Below are positions 53,417-62,576 of a stretch of DNA of 64,000 nucleotides, piece by piece; position 1 is the stretch's first letter; every line of letters starts with the position of its first letter. The DNA lies in assembly GCA_025965155.1 (NCBI GenBank), contig JAOPXN010000017.1:58038-122037 (forward strand), given 5' to 3'. The notes beneath the pieces were generated by a model, which was given only the letters and a program-made list of their open reading frames with translations, did not search any database and had not been told where the DNA came from. A program made the translations under genes and the position numbers. Origin of the DNA: Propionibacteriaceae bacterium (GTDB lineage Bacteria > Actinomycetota > Actinomycetes > Propionibacteriales > Propionibacteriaceae).

Positions 53417-54224
53417 GCCGGACGAACCGACCGCGCCACTACTGACAGCTGAGCTCTGGTACGAGTCGGTGCCGGACCTGAGCGACCCGGCGTTGCTGGA
53501 CGCTCTGCGTAGGGTGTCCCAAGCCGCCGAGGCGCAGGACGGCTCGCTCCTGGTCCCGCATACCGATGTGGTGATGGAGCTGGAGCAGGGGCGGGTTCCG
53601 CTGCTCACCGCCGTGTTCGCTGGCTCGGAGCTGGACCACACCACCAAGACGCTGCCCAGCGTGGGTCAGACCTGGGACTGGGAGGAAGCCGAGGAGCGGC
53701 TTCGCAGCTGCACCGGGAGCGTGCTGGTGACGGAGATGCTGGCCACACAGTTCACGCCGCAGCAGCGGGTGCACGGGTTGACGGCCGTAGTCAGGGCCCT
53801 GGTTGAGCACACGTCGCCGGCTGCGGTCAGCTGGCCGCAGAGCCAACGCGTCACCGACCCTGCCTCCGTGCGGACCGGTGAGCTCAGCGGTGTGGTGAAT
53901 GTCCGCTTCTTCACCGTCGACAATGACCCGGGCGCGATGGTGATGGACACGTTGGGCCTGCACATCTTCGATCTGCCCGACATCCAGTGTCACTACCGGG
54001 ACTTCGACCCGGCTCAGGTGGCCGCCATGTTGTTCAGCGCGGCGGCGTACGTGTTCGACGCCGGTGACGTGATCGACGATGGCCACACGATCTCCGGCCC
54101 GCGCGGGGACGAGCACTTCGTCTGTCAGCACGAGCAGTCGCTGCTGGCGCCGGCGCGGATGGTGCTCGACGTCGACCTCGGGCCGCCGCATGCGGCCGGC
54201 CACCGGGACCGCACCGCTTGCTGA
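53409..54224 (+). CDS. DUF4261-type hypothetical protein
   Basis: 271 residues from ATG 53409, overlapping the hydrolase stop. It contains the pattern WDWEEAEERLRSCTGSVLVT and a C-terminal DLPDIQCHYRDFDPAQVAAM stretch resembling DUF4261 proteins (FNVRFF; DTLGLHIFDLPD). Mixed alpha/beta, cytosolic. Function unknown. End of the co-directional run that starts at nei. Confidence 0.75.
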   Translation: MTEPDEPTAPLLTAELWYESVPDLSDPALLDALRRVSQAAEAQDGSLLVPHTDVVMELEQGRVPLLTAVFAGSELDHTTKTLPSVGQTWDWEEAEERLRSCTGSVLVTEMLATQFTPQQRVHGLTAVVRALVEHTSPAAVSWPQSQRVTDPASVRTGELSGVVNVRFFTVDNDPGAMVMDTLGLHIFDLPDIQCHYRDFDPAQVAAMLFSAAAYVFDAGDVIDDGHTISGPRGDEHFVCQHEQSLLAPARMVLDVDLGPPHAAGHRDRTAC

Positions 54225-54250
54225 GTATTCGCGCACCGCGATGGGCCGGC

Positions 54251-54550
54251 TCAGTCGTCCTCGTTGGTCCGGACTGTGCGACGGACCGACAACAGCTCCA
54301 GCTCGGGCCTGCCAGCCACCGATCGCTCCACCGCATCCAGTAGTTCCACCAGATGCCGACTGTCCGGGGCGACTATCGACACCCCGACAGCCGCCCGCCG
54401 ATGCAGCTCCAGATGATCGACCTCGGCCACGCTGACCGGGTGGTTGCGACGTAGGTCAGCCACCAGCGGACGTACCAGCGACCGCTTCTCCTTGAGCGAG
54501 TGGACGTCACCCAACAGCAGGTCGAACTCGAGTGTGCCGACCCACATCAT
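54251..54550 (-). CDS. DUF503 (YlxP-like) protein
   Basis: 99 residues. MWVGTLEFDLLLGDVHSLKE and the KEKRSLVRPLVADLR motif define DUF503. In many bacteria this small ferredoxin-like-fold protein is encoded with rbfA/infB and linked to ribosome maturation; here it stands alone between the LysX run and the amine cassette. Function uncertain. Confidence 0.9.
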   Translation of the reverse strand: MMWVGTLEFDLLLGDVHSLKEKRSLVRPLVADLRRNHPVSVAEVDHLELHRRAAVGVSIVAPDSRHLVELLDAVERSVAGRPELELLSVRRTVRTNEDD

Positions 54551-54601
54551 GATCGCTCACCCATGCAGACGACCTTAGACCATCGACACGTAAAGGTATG
54601 A

Positions 54602-54641
54602 GGTCCAACCATTGACTTGAAACCGCCGGACTCGCCAAACT
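54602..54641 (+). promoter_or_regulatory. Candidate GntR operator and promoter of the amine-degradation operon
   Basis: GGT-CCA-ACC (54602-54610) is a perfect FadR-type half-site pair (GGTnnnACC). It directly precedes a -35-like TTGACT (54612-54617), an 18-nt spacer and a weak -10 CAAACT (54636-54641). A GntR protein bound there would compete with polymerase. The cassette encodes an FCD-GntR regulator as its second gene, so autoregulation is the natural reading. Confidence 0.5.
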
Positions 54642-54672
54642 GAGCACCCTCACACCGACTCGGAGGACACCG

Positions 54673-56199
54673 ATGAGCAACGACCAGCATCTCGACGCCG
54701 ACTCCCAAGCCCTTGCCGAACTGGGCTACAAACAGGAGCTGCACCGCGGCATGTCAGGGTTCTCCAACTTCGCCGTCTCGTTCTCGATCATCTCGATCCT
54801 GGCCGGGTGCATCACGTCGTACAAGATTGCGCTGGTCTCCGGCGGCCCCTCCACCCTGGTGCTCGGCTGGGCCATCGTCGGCCTGATGGTGATGGCGGTG
54901 GCCCTGGCCATGGCGGAGGTGTGCTCCCGGTACCCGACCGCTGGCGGGCTGTACTTCTGGGCTGGCCGGTTGGCGCGCAGGAACAAGCGGGAGTGGGCCT
55001 GGTACGTCGGCTGGTTCAACTTCCTCGGCGAGGTCGCCGTGACGGCCGCGATCGACTTCGGCTGTGCCTCGACCTGGGTGGCCTTTGCCAATCTCGTCTG
55101 GGGCGTGGAGGCCACACCCCAGACCGTGTTTGCAGTCTTCGTGGTGATCGTCATTGCGCACGCCTTGCTGAACGTCTTCGGGGTCAACCTGGTGTCACTG
55201 CTGTCCAACATCTCAGCCTGGTGGCACGTCGGCGGCGTCCTGGTGATCGTTGGCGCCCTGTGGATCCTGCCGGAGAGGCACCAGTCGGTGTCCTGGACGC
55301 TGACCGGCTTCCACAACGAGACCGGGTGGACCTTCCTGCCGTACGTTTTCTTGATGGGGCTGCTGATGGCGCAGTACACCTACACCGGCTACGACGCCTC
55401 CGCTCACGTCGCGGAGGAGACCAAGTCGGCCAGCGTCGCCGCGCCGCGCGGGATCGTGATGAGCGTGCTGGTTTCGGTGATCGGCGGTTTCATCCTGCTG
55501 TACTCCATCACCGCCTCGATCACCGACAACTCCGAGCAGGGGCTGTCCGACCTGGCCGCCTCCGAGACGGGCCTGCCGCCGGCGCAAATCTTCCTGGACG
55601 CCTTGGGTAGCCCGACGGTGGCCAAGTTCTTGCTGTTCATCGTCTGCGTCGCCCAGTTCTTCTGCGGGATGGCGTCGGTCACAGCGAACTCGCGGATGGC
55701 CTACGCCTTCTCCCGCGACCACGCACTCCCCGGTTCCCGGATCTGGTCCAAGGTGAACCCCCGTACGGGTACTCCCACCAACTCCATCTGGCTGTGCGTC
55801 GGCCTGTCGATCCTGCTGGCAACGCCTGCACTGTTCAACTCCACGGCCTATCTTGCCGTCACCTCGATCGCTGTCATCGGCCTCTACATCGCCTACGTGG
55901 TCCCGGTGTTCCTGCGCCGGCGCAGCCCTGACTTCGTTCCCGGGCCGTGGAACCTCGGTCGGTGGAGCGCCCTGATCGGCTGGGTCGCCGTCGTCTGGGT
56001 GTCGATCATCTGCGTGCTGTTCGTGCTCCCTCCGGCCTCCCCGGTGACCGTCAGCACGTTCAACTACGCACCGATCGCGGTCATCGTGGTGTTGATCTTC
56101 GCCACCGTGGCCTGGCTGGTCTACGGCCGTGACACGTTCATGCAGGGTGCCAAGGGCGAGCAGACCACCAAGGCTCTCGACGAGGTACTGGACGACTAG
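54673..56199 (+). CDS. APC-superfamily amino acid/amine permease
   Basis: 508 residues with about 12 transmembrane helices. The N-terminal motif ELGYKQELHRGMSGFSNFAV and the family signature GYDASAHVAEET (~residue 238) mark the APC/APA family, especially the ethanolamine/GABA/choline-like permeases. Long cytosolic C-terminus ends in KALDEVLDD. Upstream GGAGGACACCG precedes the ATG. It probably imports the amine degraded by the following genes; exact substrate not determinable. Confidence 0.9.
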   Translation: MSNDQHLDADSQALAELGYKQELHRGMSGFSNFAVSFSIISILAGCITSYKIALVSGGPSTLVLGWAIVGLMVMAVALAMAEVCSRYPTAGGLYFWAGRLARRNKREWAWYVGWFNFLGEVAVTAAIDFGCASTWVAFANLVWGVEATPQTVFAVFVVIVIAHALLNVFGVNLVSLLSNISAWWHVGGVLVIVGALWILPERHQSVSWTLTGFHNETGWTFLPYVFLMGLLMAQYTYTGYDASAHVAEETKSASVAAPRGIVMSVLVSVIGGFILLYSITASITDNSEQGLSDLAASETGLPPAQIFLDALGSPTVAKFLLFIVCVAQFFCGMASVTANSRMAYAFSRDHALPGSRIWSKVNPRTGTPTNSIWLCVGLSILLATPALFNSTAYLAVTSIAVIGLYIAYVVPVFLRRRSPDFVPGPWNLGRWSALIGWVAVVWVSIICVLFVLPPASPVTVSTFNYAPIAVIVVLIFATVAWLVYGRDTFMQGAKGEQTTKALDEVLDD

Positions 56200-56952
56200 A
56201 TGTCCAACCAGGCGAGAGACCCGGCCTCGTCGAAGGACACCGAACTGCGGGCCGGCGTCCTCGGAGCGGTACGCGGCCGGCACGCCTTCGAGAGCTGCGT
56301 CGAGAGGCTGGCCACCGCCATCAGGCTCGGCGTGTACCCGGACGGGAGCACGCTGCCGCCGGAGCGCGAGCTGGCGGTCCGGATGGGGGTGTCCCGGGCC
56401 ACCGTCCGGGAGGCCATTGCCGCTCTGCGCAGTGCCGGGATGGTACGCACCACCCGTGGACGTGGCGGCGGGACGGTGGTCGACCAGCGCCCTACCGTCC
56501 CGACCCGTGAGGATCCGGAGAGCTTTGCGGACCGGCGACTGGAGCTCCTCGACTCGCTGGTGTTCCGGCGGATCGTGGAGCCGGGTGCCTGCCACCTGGC
56601 TGCCTGCCGCACGCTGTCGACTGCGCAGACCGCGCTGCTGGCCGACGCACTGGCGACGGTCGGTGCGGCGACGTCGCCGGGGGAGCACCGCCAAGCCGAC
56701 TCCCGTCTGCACCTGGCCATCGCGACGGTGACCGGTTCACCGCAGCTGATCGATGCAGTGACGACGGTGCAGGGCTCGCTGCATACGATGCTGATCGCCA
56801 TCCCGATGCTGAAGGTCAACATCGAGCACTCCAACACCCAGCACAGTGCGATCGTTGATGCGATCGTCACCGGTGACGCAGCCAAGGCGCGACGGGTGAT
56901 GGAGAACCACTGCGACGACACGGCCGCGCTGCTGCGTGGTCTGCTGGGATGA
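56200..56952 (+). CDS. GntR-family regulator with FCD domain
   Basis: 250 residues, starts immediately after the permease stop. Winged helix LPPERELAVRMGVSRATVRE (~48-67) and AIAALRSAGMVRTTRG, then an all-helical FCD effector domain with metal ligands (ADSRLHLAIATVTGSPQLID; EHSNTQHSAIVDAI; H near ENHCDD). Ligand is probably the amine or a gamma-glutamyl intermediate (inference). Likely regulates this operon through GGTCCAACC at 54602. Confidence 0.9.
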   Translation: MSNQARDPASSKDTELRAGVLGAVRGRHAFESCVERLATAIRLGVYPDGSTLPPERELAVRMGVSRATVREAIAALRSAGMVRTTRGRGGGTVVDQRPTVPTREDPESFADRRLELLDSLVFRRIVEPGACHLAACRTLSTAQTALLADALATVGAATSPGEHRQADSRLHLAIATVTGSPQLIDAVTTVQGSLHTMLIAIPMLKVNIEHSNTQHSAIVDAIVTGDAAKARRVMENHCDDTAALLRGLLG

Positions 56953-56984
56953 GCCAGGCTGCGAATGAGACGGAGGACACCACG

Positions 56985-58352
56985 ATGACCCAGAGGCTGC
57001 GCAATGACCGCCACCTCAGCGAGCACGACCTGAAGCGGCGGATCAGCGAGAACGAGATCGACACAGTGGTGGTCGCGTTCACCGACATGCAGGGGCGGCT
57101 GCAGGGCAAGCGGATACACGCCGCCTACTTCGTCGACCACGTGCTCGGGCACGGCGTCGAGGGGTGCAACTACCTGCTCGCCGTCGACGTCGACATGAAC
57201 ACGGTCGACGGGTACGCCATGGCTTCCTGGGATCAGGGCTACGGCGATATGGAGTTTGCGCTCGATCTGGAGACCATCCGGCTGCTGCCCCATCTGCCCG
57301 GGACTGCGATGGTGCAGTGCGATCTTGTCTGGCTGGACCAGAGCCCCGTCGAGCAGTCGCCGCGGACCATCTTGAAGAAACAGCTGGATGCCGCTGCGGC
57401 TCGGGGCTTCGTCGCTCTCGCGGGGACCGAGCTGGAGTTCATCGCCTTCAACGACAGCTACGAGGATGCCTGGAACGGCAACTATCGCAACCTCACGCCC
57501 GTCAACCAGTACAACGTCGACTACTCGATCTTCGGTACCAGCCGGGTTGAGCCGCTGCTACGTACCATCCGCAACACCATGTACGGAGCAGGGATGGACG
57601 TCGAGTCGGCCAAGGGGGAGTGCAACTTCGGGCAGCATGAGATCGGCTTCCTCTACGCCGACGGTCTGACCACGGCCGACAACCATGTGGTGTACAAGAC
57701 TGTTGCTAAGGAGATCGCCGCTCAGCAAGGTAAGTCGATCACCTTCATGGCGAAATACAACGAGCGGGAGGGAAACTCCTGCCACATCCACCTGTCGCTG
57801 CGTGGCGCCGACGGGTCGACTGTGTTCTGGAAGAACGGCGCCCGGACCAGTCTGTACGACCAGTTCGTAGCCGGCGTGCTGGCCACCATGGCCGACTTCA
57901 CCCTGCTCTACGCGCCGAACATCAACTCCTACAAGCGTTTCGCGGCCGGCTCCTTCGCGCCGACCACCATCGCTTGGGGCCAGGACAACCGCACCTGCGC
58001 GGTGCGGCTGGTCGGCCAGGGCGCCGGGGCGCGGATGGAGAACCGGGTACCCGGCGGCGACGTCAACCCGTACCTGGCACTGGCCGCTATGCTCGCCGGA
58101 GGCCTGTACGGCATCGAGCACGAGCTGACGCTCGAGGCCGAGCTCGTGGGCAACGCCTACACGTCGGGACGGAGCACCGTGCCACGGACGCTACGGGATG
58201 CGCGGAACGCCTTTGTCACCTCCGATGTGGCGCGAAGCGCGTTCGGCGACACGGTCGTGGATCACTACGCCACCATGGCCGAGGTCGAGCTGGCCGCCTT
58301 TGACGCCGCGGTCACCGACTGGGAGCTGCGGCGCAGCTTCGAGAGGATGTGA
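56985..58352 (+). CDS. Glutamine-synthetase-like gamma-glutamyl-amine ligase (PuuA/GlnA4 type)
   Basis: 455 residues from ATG 56985 (MTQRLRND), with GGAGG 8 nt upstream; ATG 56949, overlapping the GntR stop, is the alternative. Fold and active-site motifs are those of type I GS-like ligases (GECNFGQHEIGFLYADGLTT; NEREGNSCHIHLSL; GQGAGARMENRVPGGDVNPY), but the beta-grasp and loops fit the amine-specific branch. The adenylylated Tyr motif of housekeeping GlnA is not seen. It joins glutamate to an amine using ATP. Neighbours point to amine catabolism. Confidence 0.88.
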   Translation: MTQRLRNDRHLSEHDLKRRISENEIDTVVVAFTDMQGRLQGKRIHAAYFVDHVLGHGVEGCNYLLAVDVDMNTVDGYAMASWDQGYGDMEFALDLETIRLLPHLPGTAMVQCDLVWLDQSPVEQSPRTILKKQLDAAAARGFVALAGTELEFIAFNDSYEDAWNGNYRNLTPVNQYNVDYSIFGTSRVEPLLRTIRNTMYGAGMDVESAKGECNFGQHEIGFLYADGLTTADNHVVYKTVAKEIAAQQGKSITFMAKYNEREGNSCHIHLSLRGADGSTVFWKNGARTSLYDQFVAGVLATMADFTLLYAPNINSYKRFAAGSFAPTTIAWGQDNRTCAVRLVGQGAGARMENRVPGGDVNPYLALAAMLAGGLYGIEHELTLEAELVGNAYTSGRSTVPRTLRDARNAFVTSDVARSAFGDTVVDHYATMAEVELAAFDAAVTDWELRRSFERM

Positions 58353-58358
58353 GTCGAG

Positions 58359-59717
58359 ATGTCCTCCTACACAGTGATCAACCCCGCCACCGCGGAGCGG
58401 GTCACCGACATCGAGCTTGCGTCCGAGGCGGAGACCGACGCCTTGATCGAACGGGCCTCCCGGTCTTTCCCTGCCTGGCGCGACGTGGCCCCCGGGGAGC
58501 GGGCCCGATTGCTGCGCCGCTTCGCGACCGTCGTAGACGACCATCTCGACGAGCTCGCCGAGCTTGAGGTGCTGAACTCTGGGCACACCCTGGGTAATGC
58601 CCGCTGGGAGGCCGGGAACGTGCGCGACGTGCTGAACTACTACTCAGCAACCCCGGAGCGGCTGTTCGGTCGGCAGATCCCGGTCCCGGGCGGTGTTGAC
58701 CTGACGTTCCACGAGCCGCTCGGTGTGGTCGGCGTCATCGTGCCGTGGAACTTCCCGATGCCCATCGCTGGTTGGGGTTTCGCTCCTGCGCTCGCCGCCG
58801 GCAATACGGTGGTGCTTAAGCCGGCCGAGCTGACGCCGCTGACCGCTCTGCGGCTGGCCGAGCTGGCCATCGAGGCCGGCATCCCCGAGGGTGTGCTGAC
58901 CGTCATCCCTGGTGCCGGACCGGTGGTGGGGAAGAGGTTCATCACCCACCCGCTGGTGCGCAAGGTCTGCTTCACCGGTTCCACCGCCGTCGGTAAGTCG
59001 ATCATGGCGGGCTGTGCGGACCAGGTGAAGCGGTGCACGCTTGAGCTCGGGGGCAAGAGCGCGAACGTGATCTTCGCCGACGCGGACCTGGAGAAGGCCG
59101 CGGCCAGCGCCCCGTACGCGGTGTTCGACAATGCCGGCCAGGACTGCTGCGCCCGCTCCCGGATCCTTGTCCAGGATTCGGTGTACGAGCAGTTCCTGGC
59201 ATTGCTGGAACCGGCCGTGAAGAACCTGCGGGTGCTCAGTCCGCAGGACCCGGCCTCGGAGATGGGGCCGCTGATCTCGGCGCGGCAACAGCTGCGGGTG
59301 CAGGGGTTCCTCGACGGAGTGGAGATCGCCTACACCGGATCGCACCCCGATGGTGCCGGCTTCTGGATGCCGCCGACGGTGGTGCTGGCCGAGTCCACCC
59401 GGCAACGGATCTGGCAGGAGGAGATCTTCGGCCCGGTGGTTGCGGTGCTGCCGTTCTCGGACGAGGCGGAAGCGATCGAGCTGGCCAACGACACCGTCTA
59501 CGGGCTCTCGGGCTCGATCTTTACCTCAGACCTCGGCCGCGGTCTGCGCGTCTCGCGTGCCATCCAGGCCGGCAACCTCAGTGTTAACTCGCATTCTTCG
59601 GTGCGGTACTGGACGCCGTTCGGCGGTTTCAAGCAGTCGGGTCTGGGTCGCGAGCTGGGGCCGGACGCGCCGTACGCGTTCACCGAGGAGAAGAACGTCT
59701 TCATCGCCGACCAGTGA
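58359..59717 (+). CDS. Aldehyde dehydrogenase
   Basis: 452 residues. NAD(P)-dependent ALDH: IVPWNFP (nucleotide-binding start), FTGSTAVGKSI, general base E229 in TLELGGKSANV, catalytic C263 in NAGQDCC, spaced 34 apart as usual. Oxidises gamma-glutamyl aldehydes to acids in this context. It starts 6 nt after the ligase. C264 also lies in the motif. Substrate inferred from neighbours only. Confidence 0.93.
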   Translation: MSSYTVINPATAERVTDIELASEAETDALIERASRSFPAWRDVAPGERARLLRRFATVVDDHLDELAELEVLNSGHTLGNARWEAGNVRDVLNYYSATPERLFGRQIPVPGGVDLTFHEPLGVVGVIVPWNFPMPIAGWGFAPALAAGNTVVLKPAELTPLTALRLAELAIEAGIPEGVLTVIPGAGPVVGKRFITHPLVRKVCFTGSTAVGKSIMAGCADQVKRCTLELGGKSANVIFADADLEKAAASAPYAVFDNAGQDCCARSRILVQDSVYEQFLALLEPAVKNLRVLSPQDPASEMGPLISARQQLRVQGFLDGVEIAYTGSHPDGAGFWMPPTVVLAESTRQRIWQEEIFGPVVAVLPFSDEAEAIELANDTVYGLSGSIFTSDLGRGLRVSRAIQAGNLSVNSHSSVRYWTPFGGFKQSGLGRELGPDAPYAFTEEKNVFIADQ

Positions 59718-59742
59718 TATTCCACCAGGGAAGAGAAAGTGA

Positions 59743-60522
59743 GTGACAAAGAACATGGCAGGACGAGTCGAGGGCCGGGTCGCAGTGATCACCGGAGGAT
59801 GCTCCGGGATCGGCCTGGCCACCGCCAGGCGGTTGGCCGGCGAAGGTGCGAAGATCATCATCGGCGATGTCGACGACGCGCGCGGTCCCGAGGTCGCAGC
59901 AGCCGTAGACGGCACCTACGTGCACACCGACGTCACCGACAAGGACCAGGTGGATGCGCTGTTCGCGACCGCGCAGCAGCGGTACGGCTCGGTCGACATC
60001 GCCTTCAACAACGCCGGGATCTCCCCGCCCGAGGACGACTCGATCCTCGACACCGATCTCGAGGCATGGCGCCGGGTGCAGGACGTCAACCTGACCAGCG
60101 TCTACCTGTGCTGCAAGGCCGCACTGCCCTACATGCTCGAGCAGGGTCGCGGGTCGATCATAAACACGGCCTCGTTCGTGGCGGTGATGGGTGCCGCCAC
60201 GTCGCAGATCTCCTACTCCGCCTCCAAAGGTGGTGTGTTGTCGATGAGCCGCGAGCTCGGTGTCCAGTTCGCCCGGCAGGGGGTTCGGGTGAACGCGTTG
60301 TGCCCCGGCCCGGTGAACACCCCGCTGCTGCAGGAGCTGTTCGCCTCGGACCCGGAGCGGGCAGCGCGGCGGCTGGTGCACGTACCGATGGGGCGCTTCG
60401 CCGAGCCGGAGGAGATGGCCAATGCGGTGCTGTTCCTGGCTTCCGACGAGTCGAGCTTCATCACCGCCAGCACGTTCCTTGTTGACGGCGGGATCTCCGG
60501 TGCGTACGTGACGCCGCTGTGA
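59743..60522 (+). CDS. SDR-family oxidoreductase of the amine cassette
   Basis: 259 residues from GTG 59743, with GGAAGAG 7 nt upstream (ATG 59755 lacks one). TGGCSGIG loop, D in IIGDVDD suggesting NAD preference, NNAGIS, and YSASKGG with the Tyr-Lys pair. In a PuuA-type cassette this position is normally held by an FAD amine oxidase (PuuB). An SDR would oxidise a hydroxyl to an aldehyde, which favours an amino alcohol substrate. It could instead be 3-oxoacyl-ACP reductase-like and unrelated. Confidence 0.85.
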   Translation: MTKNMAGRVEGRVAVITGGCSGIGLATARRLAGEGAKIIIGDVDDARGPEVAAAVDGTYVHTDVTDKDQVDALFATAQQRYGSVDIAFNNAGISPPEDDSILDTDLEAWRRVQDVNLTSVYLCCKAALPYMLEQGRGSIINTASFVAVMGAATSQISYSASKGGVLSMSRELGVQFARQGVRVNALCPGPVNTPLLQELFASDPERAARRLVHVPMGRFAEPEEMANAVLFLASDESSFITASTFLVDGGISGAYVTPL

Positions 60523-61232
60523 CGACGACTCGACCGCTGATCGGGCTCAGCACGTACCGGGAGCAGTGCCGCTGGGGTGTCTGGGACGTGCGTGCCGACG
60601 TGCTGCCGTCGGACTACGCCAGCTCCATCGAGGCGGCGGGCGGAATCCCGGTACTGCTGCCGCCGGTGGACGATCCCGCCGCCGCAGCCTCGGTGCTGCG
60701 CCGGCTCGACGGGCTGGTCGTCTGCGGTGGTGCGGATGTCGACCCCGAGCGGTACGGCCAAGCAGCACACGAGCAGACCTCCGGCTGGCGACCGGACCGG
60801 GACACCTGGGAGCTCGCACTCCTCGAAGCTGCCGCACAGCGGCTGCTGCCGACGCTGGGGGTCTGTCGCGGCATGCAGCTGATGGCCGTACACGCGGGCG
60901 GGGCCTTGGAGCAGCATCTGCCCGACCGGGTGGGGCACTCCCGGCACTCACCCGGGGGCGCGGAGTACGGCTCGGTGCTGGTGCGAACCGTCGCCGAGTC
61001 AACGGTGCACCGGCTGGTGGGCGACGACTTCCTGGCCCGCTGCCACCATCACCAGGCGGTGGCCAGCCATCCCGGGTACGAGGTGGCGGCCCGCGCGGCT
61101 GACGGGACGGTCGAGGCGATGGAGGCGGTGGACCGGCCCTTCTGGCTAGCCGTGCAGTGGCATCCGGAGACCGAGCATGACCGCGGGCTGTTCCGTGGGT
61201 TGGTGGCTGCGGCCGCTCTGGCCGGGAGCTGA
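60519..61232 (+). CDS. Gamma-glutamyl hydrolase, PuuD-like class I glutamine amidotransferase fold
   Basis: 237 residues, GTG overlaps the SDR stop (GTGA). Peptidase C26: nucleophile C116 in LGVCRGMQLM and H215/E217 in WHPETE. Cleaves a gamma-glutamyl amide and returns glutamate. It closes the cassette permease-GntR-ligase-ALDH-SDR-hydrolase. Stops back-to-back with dinB. Confidence 0.92.
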   Translation: MTTTRPLIGLSTYREQCRWGVWDVRADVLPSDYASSIEAAGGIPVLLPPVDDPAAAASVLRRLDGLVVCGGADVDPERYGQAAHEQTSGWRPDRDTWELALLEAAAQRLLPTLGVCRGMQLMAVHAGGALEQHLPDRVGHSRHSPGGAEYGSVLVRTVAESTVHRLVGDDFLARCHHHQAVASHPGYEVAARAADGTVEAMEAVDRPFWLAVQWHPETEHDRGLFRGLVAAAALAGS

Positions 61233-62576
61233 TTAGTCGGCGTCGTCGGCCCACTCGGCCACGGGTCGCAGCTGCAGGGCCGGGTCGTCCTCGCTGAAGG
61301 TACGAACCGGGCCGGAAGGCGTGTCCCGGGTCTCGAACCGGACGGTCACCCGGCCGACGCCGGAGCCCCATACCCACCCGGGCCCGTACAGGGTGTGCAC
61401 GACGTCGATGCCGGGTGGCCAGCTGCGGGCCGGCAGCGGCGACTGGTCGGGCTCCTCCGTCCTGGTCTGGATCACCTCATCCTCGGCGCCCGTAAGACCC
61501 TCGTCGGCGAACAGGTCTTCCTGAAGGACATCGGTCAGGCCGGCCACGCCTACTCCGAGCAGCCGTACACCGTTGGAGGTGTCCACTCCGTTCAGCAGCC
61601 CCCGGGCCACCTGGCCGATGAGGTCCGAGCGGTCGGTGGCCCCCGTCAGCGTCCGCGCCCGGGTCTGGGTGACGAAATCATGTTGGCGGACCTTGATGGT
61701 GACGGTGCGGGCGAACAGCTCGGCGGCCCGGAGCCGCCCGGCGACCTGGGCGGCGTGCCGGTCCAGGATCTCGGTCAGCCGCCGGATGTCGACCAGGTCT
61801 GTCTCAAAGGTGTCCTCCACCGAGATGGACTTCGCCTCACGCTCGGGTTCGACCGTCCGGTCGTCGCGGGCATGGGCGAGATCGACCAGCCCCTGACCGT
61901 GCGCCCTGCCCACGACCTGGACGAGCTCGTCCAACGAGATTCGCTGGAGGTCATCGACCGTGCTGACACCGATCCGGCGAAGCTTGTCCAGGGTGACCGG
62001 CCCGACACCCGGAAGGACCTTGACCGACATCGGTCGAAGCAGCTGCACCTCAGTCCCGGGTTGAACGATGAAGCTGCCATCGGGCTTGTTGATCTCGCTG
62101 GCCACCTTGGAGATGAACTTGCTGGTGCCGACGCCGACGGACGCGGTCAGGCCGCCGGTCACCTCGGCCACCTGGGCCTTGAGGTCGCGGACTATCGCCT
62201 CCAGCCCGGTCAGGCTCAGATCCAACCGATGCGGGCTGTCGGCCAGGTCGACGAAGGCCTCGTCGAGTGACAGCGGCTCAATCCGTGGTGAGAGGTCCCG
62301 CAGGACCGCCATCACGTTCCGGCTGGCGGCGCGATAGGCCGGGAAGCGGACTCCCAGGAAGGCCGCGTGCGGACACCGCCGCTTAGCCTCGTGTCCCGGC
62401 ATTGCCGAATGCACTCCGAACAGGCGGGCCTCGTACGAGGCCGTTGCCACGACACCGCGGGAGCCCACGCCGCCGACGACTACCGGCTTACCGCGCAGCG
62501 ACGGCTTGTCACGCTGCTCCACCGAGGCGAAGAAGGCATCCAGGTCCAGATGCAGGATCGAAGCCTCGTGTCGCAC
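61233..62576 (-). CDS. dinB: DNA polymerase IV (Y family)
   Basis: 447 residues, GTG start. Active-site motif ILHLDLDAFFASVEQ, the catalytic carboxylates in EPLSLDEAFVDL, thumb motif LPGVGPVTLDKLRRIGV and little-finger domain (~240-350). A C-terminal extension (PPGIDVVHTLYGPGWVWGSG) is typical of actinobacterial DinB proteins of the Rv3056 group; no beta-clamp QLxLF-type motif is obvious. Translesion synthesis and mutagenesis. No LexA box was found upstream, so SOS control is not supported. Confidence 0.95.
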   Translation of the reverse strand: MRHEASILHLDLDAFFASVEQRDKPSLRGKPVVVGGVGSRGVVATASYEARLFGVHSAMPGHEAKRRCPHAAFLGVRFPAYRAASRNVMAVLRDLSPRIEPLSLDEAFVDLADSPHRLDLSLTGLEAIVRDLKAQVAEVTGGLTASVGVGTSKFISKVASEINKPDGSFIVQPGTEVQLLRPMSVKVLPGVGPVTLDKLRRIGVSTVDDLQRISLDELVQVVGRAHGQGLVDLAHARDDRTVEPEREAKSISVEDTFETDLVDIRRLTEILDRHAAQVAGRLRAAELFARTVTIKVRQHDFVTQTRARTLTGATDRSDLIGQVARGLLNGVDTSNGVRLLGVGVAGLTDVLQEDLFADEGLTGAEDEVIQTRTEEPDQSPLPARSWPPGIDVVHTLYGPGWVWGSGVGRVTVRFETRDTPSGPVRTFSEDDPALQLRPVAEWADDAD

